Below, piece by piece: positions 44,998 through 55,559 of a DNA stretch of 64,000 nucleotides. Numbering within the stretch: position 1 is the first letter of the stretch; every line of letters starts with the position of its first letter. The position numbers and the translations under genes were made by a program. The notes beneath the pieces were generated by a model. That model was not told where the DNA came from. It worked only from the letters and a program-made list of their open reading frames with translations, and did no database searches. Source of the stretch: Oncomelania hupensis. Taxonomy: Eukaryota > Mollusca > Gastropoda > Littorinimorpha > Pomatiopsidae. The DNA lies in assembly GCA_036898135.1 (NCBI GenBank), contig CM072515.1, positions 74,608,253-74,672,252 of the forward strand. Direction: 5' to 3'.

Positions 44998-46949
44998 ATG
45001 AGAAGGGTCGAGGGAATAATGATGTAAACTCATTTCTCTGTATTTTTCAAACACATCGGCCAACAAACAGACGTCAGCTTTTAAATATATGTCATGGTAG
45101 TCACCAAGGTTTTCACACCCAAGTGCATTCCAGACATTCTGCGCGTGCTGGAAGTCAGAATCGCTAATAAACGTTTTACTGTGGGAGGAATAAAAGTTTT
45201 CTTTAGGGGGGTAGGTACAATTCTTCAAACACTTCCCAAGAGTCCATGTATTCATAAGGATACACACCTTTCCGAATAAGTGTAACGTCTGGGAAGTATT
45301 TACTAGTAATAGGGTAGCTGGGTAAGTCCTTAGCTAGGGTTTCTAAACTGGAAGACAAATGTTGAAAGCTGTCATAAAACTTTAATTTATTCAGAGTGAA
45401 AGTTTTATATTTTTCTTCGGTTTCGGCTATACATGACACTTTGTATGCATTCGTCACAGCCTGCATGATTAAATGGGAGTCATAATTTCGAAGATTGTGA
45501 ATAAAAATAGGGAGAGAGAAATGTTTTATTCCATATTCTAAGTTGCATTTCTGATGAGCGGCACCTCTAAATGCCCCTGTTATATGACAATGATCTCTCA
45601 CCTTTTGGGAATTCGTGTCCTTCGGGTCAAACTCATTATTACAAATATGGCAATGTGTAGCTGCTTGAAAATTCTTGGAGTCAGATTCAGTAAGATCATA
45701 GGTGCCGGGTTAGCTAGCTGCAGTAAACACAATTTGTATATTTTGTTAATCTCATCTAAGAACTTCCAAGCTGCATCGGGCCCTCTGTAAATAACAGGCT
45801 CTGTATGTTGTCCGTCGGTTCTGACAACTACATACCCAAAACTGCAGACTTCGTGAAGGTGTGTGAGGAATGAGTTACTAAATCCTTGCGGGCCTTGGTA
45901 TTTTAAAATCAATGATTCAAAGTCGGCATAAACTATATAAGGCTGCTTGAATTGTTTGTTGATGTTTTTAAAGTGTACTTGAGAACCTGGCTTCAGTAAC
46001 ACAAGCCGGGTTTGGGTGTCTGTCATGCTTTTGCATATCTTACTATGGTTTTCAGCAGTTTGGAGATTAGATACTCTGGTTAAACAGCGTCTGCACAAAT
46101 ATTGTTTGCCATGATGTTTTGAAGTATGTCCTAATAATCTAGAAATGTTTTGTATCAGAGTATAATGTTGCACGCTCGGGTCTTGCAGGTCGGTTATTAG
46201 TAAAAGATCTACGTGGTGATTGTGGTCTAAAACGATGGGACATTAGGAGAGATTCTTAAAGGCATAAGTTTTGATTCAGGGTCCCAAAAATATATATTGA
46301 CTGTTATAGGAGAGTTCTGGGATTCAAATTTGTCAATGGCATCGAGGCTAACAGGGAAATTAATGTCTTTAAGATTTAAGTTTGTTACTTTATCTTTGTA
46401 TAGCGTGGGTCTTTCGGGGTGCGCTGTAGACTGAATAGGATATAATTTAGCCAGAACACACCACATAAAACATTTGTCGTCGGTGTTCTTAATATTCAAT
46501 ACAGCCTTCTTGTCAAGAATTTCTTTGGGAAGCAGGATTTAAGATTTTCCTTTGATTGGATTATACTTTGCAATGTTTAGTTCTAATGATTCTAAAGTTC
46601 CTTCTGCCCACCCGGACCCTTTCATAGTTGCGCGCTCTATACTGCCTTGCAACTGATTGATCAAGATGTTATTATAAGCATTGTCTAGGTCTGAAGATTT
46701 TAACACTTCAATTTGACTTGAAGAAACCCACACAGTCACCGTTTCATCAATACTGCCAGGTTTAATAAAGGTTACCTGAGCGTGGATGCGTATTTTAATG
46801 GGGGATTTGAAAATAAAACTGTTGAGTACAAATGGGTAGTTATTATAGACAGATTTAATAACATTTTGACTGTCAAGAATTGGAAGTTTCAATGTCTGGA
46901 AGATGTCTTTAAACAAAGGAGATTGTGAAAGACTTTTTGTGTCCGTCAT
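44998..46949 (-). pseudogene. polB: Polinton A DNA polymerase B N-terminal segment (unit 2)
   Basis: Copy of 38407-40358. Shares the TAA after NPIKGKS (46539) and the frameshift near 45700. Additional damage: one A missing near 46230, and an extra G near 45210 that shifts the frame within YLPP. The transposon end (44997) and AT flank are retained. AAWKFLDEI replaces AARKFLDEM of unit 1. Confidence 0.9.
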
Positions 46950-47006
46950 TTTTATACTGATAATAAAACTTTAAATAGTATTTTTTAAAAACAACTAACC
47001 CTAACT

Positions 47007-47483
47007 TTAAACTGAATAAATAGAATTAAAAACAAAACCAAAAAAACTAACTCTAACTTTAATATGAAAACCCATCACATTTGCAAAAACATTGGCAATC
47101 ATGCTCACAATCATTATCACATTCGCAGTGGGTTCACAATCACAAACAGTTTGTTTAACTACATGAGGAATTAGTTTGCGAATTTTTTTAATAAAACATA
47201 AACAAAAATAATTAAAGTAATATGATTTTGGGTACAAGTCTTTTTTGCTGTATTCTTCTTTTGTAAGTTTATGAAAGACTATTGAGAACTCACTTTTGCA
47301 TTCAACTTTGTAATCTTCATTTAATTCATGTTGTCCAGTGAAGGGGTTAAAATCATTATAAATATCTTGATCATTTAGTCTGCAATCAAAAATGTTTTTC
47401 AAGCAGTGATCTTCTTTCATATGAAAGTGGGGAGTATCAACACTCATTTCTAAATTCTTAAGGAACGTTTCTGCGTCCGTCAT
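47007..47483 (-). pseudogene. Small Polinton protein with Cys-rich tail (unit 2)
   Basis: Copy of 40416-40892 with the same frameshift before the CECDNDCEHDCQCFCKC tail. A few substitutions, for example DHCLKN for DHRLKN. Confidence 0.5.
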
Positions 47484-47503
47484 TTTTAGTCTTTTTTATT
47501 TTC

Positions 47504-48171
47504 TTATTTAGGAAATCTTAATGGCTCTGTGCCGGGTGGAACAATCTGAAGTTCTTCTTTTGCAAAATTTCTTTGTGGTGTTCTACGATCGCTTCTTGGC
47601 CTTAAATAATATACAGGCGGATAAGTGGACAATGCTCTGTCAACTTCATAAATGCTTAATGACCACACCGGGTCTGTAGCTCTTCTTCTAGTGTCATTAG
47701 CAACTTCTCCCGATTGATAAAGGTATCTAACAGTTTTGTTCATCAAAGTTAGGTCAGGCTGACCAGGCTTTGGAACAGTAACAACAGTCTGGTTGTTTTT
47801 AATAGCTTCGATTGGTTTTAATCCTGTTACTCTTGTTGGTTCTGAATTCATTTCCCTTAAAACTCGAGGCAGCCTAATGACCCATTCTGTATTAGTGGTT
47901 TCAGTAAAGAGTTCCTTTGAATACTGAGAAGTAAATAACCTTTCTGCTAGTTGCTGATTAAAGTTTTCCACAATACCCTGTGATCTGTGTAATCCAACAA
48001 CTCCTCTTCTGACAGTTACATTATGTTTCAACAAAAGCTGGTTAACGGCTCCTTTGAATTCTGCCCCCTGGTCACATTGAATAAGTCTAGGGAATCTGAG
48101 AGGCCCTCTTGAATAAATTGCACTTAAGGCTTGAGCGACCTCAGCAGAATTTGTAGTCCTAAGAGCATGCT
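47504..48171 (-). pseudogene. int: Polinton integrase remnant (unit 2)
   Basis: Copy of 40913-41580, truncated at the same place, with the second Asp and Glu of the catalytic triad retained. Confidence 0.85.
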
Positions 48172-48198
48172 ATGAAAATTAAATGTAGACTTAAAAAG

Positions 48199-48259
48199 AA
48201 GCTGTTTCGCCCTTGCTGTAGGGTCTCATCAGAACAACAGCAACAGTTGTTGACAGCTT
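48199..48259 (-). ncRNA. Hammerhead ribozyme (unit 2)
   Basis: Identical in core, stems and loops to 41608-41668. Confidence 0.85.
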
Positions 48260-48365
48260 TTGCTAGTGTTGTTGTGTGACGTGTTTTTAACTATATATTC
48301 TAAAAAATAATAATAGGGGTTGTCAAGAAAATCTCCACACACGCAGCTCCCCTCAATACATTTGA

Positions 48366-49191
48366 TTAAGTTGTCCACTTCTCTGCAAAAGATGAATCTT
48401 CCTTCATATATTTTATAATAAGATCGGATTGCTTTTTCAACTCAGTAATTGATATATTCAAACAATGAAATTTTTAAAATGACAAAATTGTTTAGATAAC
48501 TGTCTCAGTAAACTGGCTTGTGAATGATTTAAAAGATTATTTTGTCTTAAGTACTGGCTCCATTTAATCTTTTCTTGCTGTACTTGTTCATATAACATCT
48601 CAAGGTATTTTCCCAAATAAAGGGAATGACTTAAATTTCTAGATTTTGAGTTCTTCTGTTCAGAAATGGCTAATTTAACAAACTCAGCCATTTCATCTGC
48701 AGAGTTAGCATGTTTTAAAAGCTGTTCATAGTTGAGGTTATTTTTTAGTTGTTTCTCTAAAACATGCTTGAAGAAACCTATCCATTTCTTCAACTGTCTT
48801 AATTTTTTGTTTATCCTGTTTATTTTCTAAAAAGGCAAGGCTAGTTTTAGGTTTTGTAGGTGGTTCACAAACATCATCTTCATTTTCTACACACTTCAAA
48901 TAAATTACCATGTCTTGATGATACTTTTTATGTTCTTGAATGGTATTCAGTTGTTTTTTTAGTATATCTTGAAGGCAAACTTGTTGAACAGCTATAAACC
49001 GGGGGTGCCGGTCCGACTAAACCTGATATAACCATATTATCAAGGTTCTTGTCTGACAAACTCATTTCTTCAGTAACAATATTATTATTTTGACTGTCTT
49101 CTGTAATAGAGTCTGTTCCTTGCTTCAAAGATTGTTTAGAATCATCATCAATGTTTAACATTCTGAAAAAATTTAATGAAGAATTTAACAT
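48366..49191 (-). pseudogene. Unrecognised gene upstream of the ribozyme (unit 2)
   Basis: Copy of 41775-42601. One T is missing in the run near 48475, which truncates the last frame after FCHFKNF. The N-terminal frame (48928-49191) is as in unit 1. Confidence 0.45.
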
Positions 49192-49516
49192 ACCTTTGCA
49201 CCTTTAAAAAAAACACTCCTAGTTTAACACACGTCTTGTATGCAACACAGCCTAGCTGTCTCTGACCTTAAAATCGTGACTACTAGAGAACGCCGGGAGA
49301 GGACGCTTCTCGAACAATGACGTCACCTAATATGTTTACATGCCTATCCACAGCCAGCGTGTGTCAGAACAGCGCTTGTATAGCGTGCGTGCGTGATGGC
49401 CAAACGCTAACAACGCTGTGGTCTTGCATGTCTAAAAAATCAATATCATTGGCTTGCTGGGACTGTGCCGGCTTTAGTATGTGTGTACATTTCAGCTAAA
49501 CAAAAAGCAGTTATAT

Positions 49517-49803
49517 ATCCACCAAGAGAATAGTCTTACAATAATTAAAAGGTAGTGGTGGTCTTTTTTACGCATAATTGCAGAGCCAGTGTGTGTTGTG
49601 TGTTGTGTGTGTGTCTTAAGGCTGCACAGTGCATGTACCTATCATATCCTATCCCCTAACTCGGAAGTTGCAGGGGCACCACATAGAATATATTCAATTA
49701 AAGACACTCTTATCTTTATTTTAAGATGCTTAAAAGAGCATATATTATAATAATTCAACATCACGGAGCGTGTTGTCGGTGAACTCTCCTTTTACCTATC
49801 TCT
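49517..49803 (-). repeat. Polinton A right terminal inverted repeat (unit 2)
   Basis: Copy of 42927-43218 with a shorter (GT)n, followed by CTGGAA at 49804-49809. Confidence 0.9.
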
Positions 49804-50190
49804 CTGGAACGTGAAGAAAGATGTATGACGTAAGACAGTGATGACGAAGTATAGAGCGATTGGTTAAATTGCGTCATACGCGATTGTTCCAAGGTGTTCT
49901 GGAGAAGAGAGAGGCTATATAATTATGTGCCGCACTGTTTTGAGAGAGTTAGTGTGTGTTGATAGTGAGTTGGAAAGTAAAAAGTTGAGAGTGGAAAAAG
50001 CGATTGTATGCAGTTGTTGATGTGTGCTGAATAAAAGTGGAAAACTTCATACGTCGACTCTGTGACTTGTATGCTGATTGAACGGGTTGCGTGGATAAAC
50101 GAATCAGAGTTTACACCTATCAGGAGAATTCGAGCATTGGGGCTGAATCAACTACTGATAGAAAAATACCAACATCAACCGAGTGTAACA
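49804..50190 (+). mobile_element. Middle LTR, right part, complete end
   Basis: Continues the LTR begun at 17000 and ends GAGTGTAACA at 50190, sharing ggggctgaatcaactactga with the other LTRs. This resolves Polinton A as an insertion within one LTR. Confidence 0.9.
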
Positions 50191-50299
50191 CTCACCTTTC
50201 CTCGCAGTGTTCAGTTTATTTCGGAATCGTTTTGGGCCATACTCGGACGAATTTTGTGACTGAAGCGAAGCGTTTTCGCCTTGCGGATCGCTGCCATTT

Positions 50300-51015
50300 T
50301 TATCGTGAGACCCAGTAAGTGCATTCTGGGAACTGACAATGTCGACTTTATCGGCCATTCGCTGAAAGAAGGACAAAAGGGGCTTCTGCTAGAAAACGTC
50401 ACCAAAATTCTGAACGCTCCATGTCCCCAAACAAAGAAGCAGGTGCGATCTTTCCTGGGATTGGCTGGGTATTATAGGGAGTTCGTACGGAACTACTCAG
50501 CCATCACAGCATCTTTGTCGGACCTGGTGCGGAAAGGCTGTCCAAACCAAGTGCAGTGGGGACCGTCTCAGGAGAAGGCATACCAGACTGTGCGCGACCT
50601 CCTTTCGATGGATCCGGTGCTACGACTACCCGATACTTCCAAGGAATTCGTCTTAAGAACAGACGCAGCAGACGAAGCCATCGGCGCCATACTGATGCAG
50701 GAACACGAAGGGAAACTATTTCCGGTCAGTTATGCCAGCAAAAAACTGTCGAGGGCCGTGAAGAATTATTCGACCATGGAGAAATAGAGCCTCGCCATCA
50801 TATGGGGAATCCGGAAGTTCGAACTAAACCTTCAAGGAGTGAAGTTCGTGCTACAGACTGATCACAAGCTGCTAACCTACTTGAACTCTGCCAAGTTTGT
50901 GAACAGTCGCATCATGAGATGGGCTATGTACTTGCAGAACTTTAACATGCGAGTAGAATCTATTAAAGGATCAGTCAATGTTGGTGCTGACTTCCTCAGC
51001 AGAGTGTGTGAGTAA
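50300..51015 (+). pseudogene. rt: Reverse transcriptase thumb and RNase H, second Gmr1-like copy
   Basis: Begins at IVRPSKCILGTDNVDFIGHS, exactly the RT region where the first copy was rearranged, and continues QVRSFLGLAGYYREFVRNYS, then RNase H: FVLRTDAADEAIGAILMQ, FPVSYASKKLS, QTDHKLLTYL and VGADFLSRV. A single TAG (50785-50787) interrupts the frame. The TAA at 51013 is followed by a 200-base 3' UTR, the polypurine tract (51211-51223) and the LTR, with no integrase after RNase H. This independently confirms that RNase H is the last pol domain. The 109 bases between the middle LTR and this fragment (50191-50299) are unidentified. Confidence 0.9.
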
Positions 51016-51223
51016 AGAACATTGACTATGTAAATGAACTGAGAACATTGGCAATATCCAGACAGACCTGAAGATGAAAACCATTGACTCTGTGTGGATG
51101 GACTGGGCACATTGACAGTGTTCAGACAGACTGAAATAAGTTTTAATTTCTGATTTTGTTTGTACATTGCGTATCAACGTTGTTGAAAGAAATTAAGTAA
51201 ATTTCTTCTTGAGTGGGGGGTTA

Positions 51224-51553
51224 TGTTACGTTGAAACGCGCATGATGGTGCGTGTGAAATGCGCACGATATTATGTGTGAAGCGCGTGCGATAGATCTGT
51301 TCGTTTTATTTTGCAAAGCATGCAATAATAGAGTGTATTTACCTTTGACTTGAGTTTGCATTGTTGTTAGAAGAAGCTTTGTATAATGTTGATGAATTCT
51401 GAATAAAGTTTGAAAACTTTATACGACTCCGTGCCTTGTGGCTGTTTGAACAGGTTGCGTGGATAAACGAATCTGGGCTACACTCATCAGTACTTCAGCA
51501 TTGGGGCTGAATCAACTACTGAAAAAAAACACCAACATCGAACGAGTATAACA
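51224..51553 (+). mobile_element. 3' LTR of the Gmr1-like retrotransposon complex
   Basis: 330-bp LTR, TGTTACG to TATAACA, the partner of 12045-12376. Followed by CTGTG (51554-51558), the right target-site duplication, and then the Polinton B polymerase codons. Confidence 0.9.
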
Positions 51554-53740
51554 CTGTGATTTACAGAGGGCCCGACGCAGCTCGGAAGTTTTTAGATGAG
51601 ATGAACAAAATATACAAATTGTGTTTACTGCAGCTAGATAATCCGGTGCCTATGATATTTACCGAATCTGACTCCCATCATTTTAAAGCAGATACACATT
51701 GCCATATTTGTAATAATGAGTTTGACACGAAGTCCCAAAGAGTGAGAGATCATTGTCATATAACCGGGGCATTTAGAGGCGCCACTCATCAAAAGTGCAA
51801 CTTAGAATATGGAATCAAACATTTCTCTCTCCCTATTTTCATTTACAATCTTCGAAATGACGATTCGCATTTAATATTGCAGGCAGTGACGAACGCATAC
51901 AGAGTGTCGTGTATTGCCGAGACAGAAGAAAAATATAAAACTTTCATTCTGAATAAATTAAAGTTTTACAACAGCTTTCAACATTTGTCTTCAAGTTTAG
52001 AAACACTAGCTAAGAACTTACCCAACTATCCTATCACTAGTCAATATTTTCTGGACGTTGCACTAATTTAGAAAGGCGTGTATCCTTATGAATACATGTA
52101 CTCTTGGGAAGTGTTTGAAGAACTGGAATTGCCCCCTATAGAAAACTTTTATTCCTCACTCAATAAAACGTTTATAGCTGCTTCCGATTTCCAGCACGCA
52201 CAGAACGTCTGGAATACACTAGGCTGTTAAACCCTTGGTGTCTACCACGACATATATTTAAAAGCTGATGTCTGTTTTTTGGCCGATGTGTTTGAAAAAT
52301 ACAAAGAAACGAGTTTACATCATTACTTCCTCGACCCTTCTCATTATATTTCTTCGCCAGGAATGAGTTGGGATGCTTTCTTAAAACTTCGTGGTTCAAA
52401 AATTGATCTCATAACTGACCAGGTAATGATGACAATGATTGAGTTGGGCATTCAAGGCGGAATGTACTTAGACGCTAACAATTTATACGGTTGGGCAATG
52501 AGTGAGCTTTTACCGGTTTCAGATTTCAAATTACATGTTAATCCAAACCCCGCAAACTTAACGTGGTTAAACAGTATTTTAAATCACCCTAAAGATCATA
52601 CTATAGGGTTTATTGTCGAAGTTGACCTAGAGTACCCCAAGGCCTTACACGACCTACATAATGATTACCCATTAGCACCGGAAAGAATTCATGGTACAGA
52701 CAAGCAACTTAAACTTAGTCCCAACCGCTTTAATAAATCTAATTACGTCTGTCACTACAGAAACCTGCAGGTCTACATCAGACACGGCATGAAGTGCACA
52801 GCGATTCATAAGCTTTTATACTTTAAACAAACGAACGTCTTGGCCGGGTACATCAATGAAAACACTGAGCTCAGAAAACAAGCACAATCTACGTTTGAAC
52901 AAGATTTCTTTAAGCTGCTGAATAACAGCTGTTTTGGTAAAACTATGGAAAACCCATACAAGCGAAAAGACGTCAGGCTAATTACATCACCCAATCAAGC
53001 AATTAAATTAACATCTAAGCCTCAATACCTTGGTTACAAAGAGTTTCATGACTCCCTGTATGCCGTTACCATGAAAACCAGACAAGTTAATCTAGACAAA
53101 CTCGTGTTTATGGGGATGACTATTCTAAATTACTGATGTTCGAATTTTACTACGATTACTTTAAACCTAAATACCCGGAGGCCCGAGTTTTATACACAGA
53201 CACAGATTCGCTTATACTAGACATCCCTACTGAAGACATTTATAAAGACTTAGAATCGGAACTACAACATTACGATACTAGTGATTACCCTGAAACTCAC
53301 CCTTTGTACAGCAAAACAAACCAAAAGAAAATAGGTTGGATGAAAGATGAAATGAACGGGAAACTAATAGAAGAATACGCAGGTTTGCGATCTAAGCAGT
53401 ACAGTATTAAACATGAATCGGGGGAATCTACCAAAGCAAAAGGCACTCAAAAAGCTGCAATAAAAAACAGAGATAGCAGGCACGAAAACTACCTGGAAGC
53501 CTTAGATGGGAAAGAAATTAAACCATACCCTAACACAACTATACAGTCTAAAAACCATGTTCTATCCACTGCAGTGACGACTAAAAAAACCAGTGTGCGC
53601 CAATGACACAAAGAGAATAAGGGTAACTAAGGAGTTCGCATATGCTCTAGGCCACTATAAATTACAGGTAGAAACTAGGACTATGAATATGAATAAGGAG
53701 GAAGGCCTGGAATGCCAAGGGCCGTAAAGCTTGTACAACG
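51554..53740 (+). pseudogene. polB: Polinton B DNA polymerase B, second segment
   Basis: Continues from 12044. Visible: IYRGPDAARKFLDEM, HCHICNNEF, RDHCHITGAFRGATHQKC, ADVFEKYKETSLHHYF, the unbroken junction SHYISSPGMSWDAF that defines the CMC insertion site in Polinton A, YLDANNLYGWAMS, NSCFGKTMENPYKR and YTDTDSLILDI. Stops at 52069 and 52228 and a frameshift near 53130 disable it. About 35-40 codons are deleted between GIQGG and MYLDANN (near 52460) relative to Polinton A. Confidence 0.9.
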
Positions 53741-54215
53741 TATCACGCTTATGTAAAACATACATAGTTTTTTTGTAGGCTTTGATTTCTATATTTTCTT
53801 GATTATTTTCATCCGGCACTAGACTAACTAACATAGGCCTGGCGTTAATAATTTTCTTAAATTTATTGTCTGGTCCCATAAAAGTGTAAAGGCTTTCGCA
53901 CTTGAATTTAATAAGCCAATCTAATTCTGTGTCTACAGATGTTAAAGACCAGGTTTTTTCTCGTTTAGTAATAGCATACTTAAAACCAGGATCTACTTTA
54001 CCCGCATTAAAGTCCTTTAGCTGATCGATAGACGGTTTTTCCGGCACTGACGGCGGCACTGGCGGCACGGACGGTACTAGCGCCCGTTTATAATATCCAG
54101 TTGGTGTAAATTCGAGACCGTAAATAGACCCAACATTAGCACTTGCTTCAAAGTCAATTGTGTCTGCTATGACTTTCAGTTCAATGGCAGGACAGATTAC
54201 TGGAATTATAGGGCA
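53700..54215 (-). pseudogene. Polinton B copy of the 273-residue protein, truncated
   Basis: Counterpart of 22858-23679. The start codon is changed to AGG (cAGGTCGAAC at about 54212 against cATGTCGAAC). The Pro/Val linker is longer (PPVPPSVPEKPSIDQL). The frame stays open through WSLTSVDTELDWLIKFKC and is cut after YVLHKRDT, losing the C-terminal third. It converges on the end of the polymerase gene; the two small genes seen between these in Polinton A are gone. Confidence 0.7.
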
Positions 54216-54239
54216 GTTCGACCTTGTATTTTAAAATTA

Positions 54240-55539
54240 AAATTTATTTTATCTCAAGAATTATTGTAAGATCTTCAAAGCCTACAATTTCGTTGTTTTG
54301 GTTTGTTATTTTGAAGCAGAAACTAGTATGATAGTCCTGACTTAAGTGGCGCATTTGAGGCAGAAATTTAATGAAACTGGATCACAGTAAGATTCTCTCT
54401 GAGTTGAAATTATCCTTAGCAATGTACTAGGAGTTCCGTTTAAAAAGTTTTCCGATGTCTTCAGTTGATGAAGGTACACAAACAATCTATTATTAATTAA
54501 CAAATTCATAGGGTTTGATCCAACAATTCTTATAGAACTGCCAACAAATTCCCTGATATAGCCGCCGATGAAGGGGCGCTGGAGTCAAGAGATAATTCAT
54601 TGCCACAGAAACCTAGCGCAAGTGTAATGCTGGTAATGTCTTTATGCTTGATATTATTGAAAGTTAAAATTACTATCAAGTTTGCAGGGTTAATTTTGCT
54701 TCAATCGAATGAAGTTTAAACAATTCTTCAGTAATTCTATCCTATCCTATCCTGTCCCGTAACCCGAAGGTCGTAGGGGCACCACAGATGATCGTTTAAC
54801 CAGCATACTCCATCTTTCTCTGTCCTCAGCAGCCCTGATGGCTTTGCTCAGTGTCAAACCAGTCCATTCTCGAATGTTGTCCTCCCACCTCTTTTTCGGT
54901 CTCCTTCTTCTTTTACCTCCTTGCACTGTGCCTTGCAGAATAGTCTTTGCAAGGCCTGATCTGGTGACGTGGCCATACCATCGGAGTTTCCGTTTCTTCA
55001 CCACTGTTAGCAGGTCTTCGTGTTGTCCAATGGCTTGTGTGATGGTCTGTCGGACTTCGTCGTTGGTGATGTGTTGGGTATAGGAAATGCCCAGAAGTCT
55101 TCTGTAGCACCTCATCTCCATGCTTTGTATTCTTCGTTGGAGATCTGCTGTAAGGGTCCATGCTTCGCAAGCATATAGGAAGATGGAGATGACAAGGAAG
55201 CGCAGCAGTCTTACTTTGGAATATAGACTGATGGTCCTGTCTTTCCAAATGGGCTTCAACCTTGTCAGGGCAGCAGTTGTTTGTGCGATCCTGGAGAGGA
55301 CTTCCTGTCGGGACCCATTGTCTGATAATTCTGCAGAAGTCATAATAGCCGGCATGAATTAAGTGCCTTTTTAAATTAATCATTATCCAGTAGTTGTTTA
55401 GATCATGACTAATATTTACCCATTTATCCATGTAGAATATTTCGTGTAGGATTACTTTAAGGTCCCTGTTTTTGTTGTCAATAGGATGACGGAGTTCAAT
55501 GGGCATACCTGATTTTACAGATTCGAAAGTTACAAACAT
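54240..55539 (-). pseudogene. Polinton B copy of the Ser/Thr-repeat protein, split by a LINE
   Basis: Counterpart of 22104-22838. It starts MFVTFESVKSGMPIELRHP at 55539 and reads to YYDFCRI near 55331, where a LINE is inserted. The rest (54737-54240) is multiply frameshifted, with SITLA and ELSLDSSAPSSA recognisable. Confidence 0.7.
54738..55330 (-). mobile_element. LINE 3' fragment, TAGGA-tailed family, copy 4
   Basis: Minus-strand, 5'-truncated at SDNGSRQEVLSRI, with one nearly intact frame to RRRRPKKRWEDN and a three-unit TAGGA tail (54738-54752). The Polinton sequence AGAATTA occurs on both sides (ctgcagaatta | LINE | agaattactg), a likely 6-7 bp target duplication. One codon is missing near 54958. 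Confidence 0.9.
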
Positions 55540-55559
55540 ATTTTTTTAATATAATAAAA

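Larger units (their letters stand above)
17249..49803 (-). mobile_element. Polinton A (with nested transposon and tandem duplication)
   Basis: A complete-ended Polinton. Its terminal inverted repeats start AGAGATAGGT at 17249 and end with the complement at 43218 (again at 49803 in the duplicated unit). It is flanked by a perfect 6-bp duplication CTGGAA (17243-17248; 43219-43224; 49804-49809), the duplication length known for Polintons. Excluding the 11.6-kb CMC insertion and the 6.6-kb duplication it is about 14.4 kb. Genes from left: ATPase, capsid candidate, coiled-coil/hydrophobic protein, about 400-residue protein, two further conserved proteins, two small proteins, polymerase B, Cys-rich protein, integrase remnant, unrecognised gene. 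No adenovirus-type protease was found. Confidence 0.9.
43485..50069. repeat. Tandem duplication unit 2 (6585 bp)
   Basis: Near-identical copy of 36891-43484. Differences are scattered substitutions and short indels, for example a shorter (GT)n at 49590-49615. Its right end runs on into the complete LTR, so unit 2 occupies the original right-hand position. Confidence 0.9.

Noticed and set aside
12045..51553. A single 39.5-kb LTR retrotransposon bounded by the outer LTRs
   Set aside because: The interior contains a third LTR, a complete-ended Polinton and a CMC transposon with their own flanking duplications, so the length is due to nested insertion.
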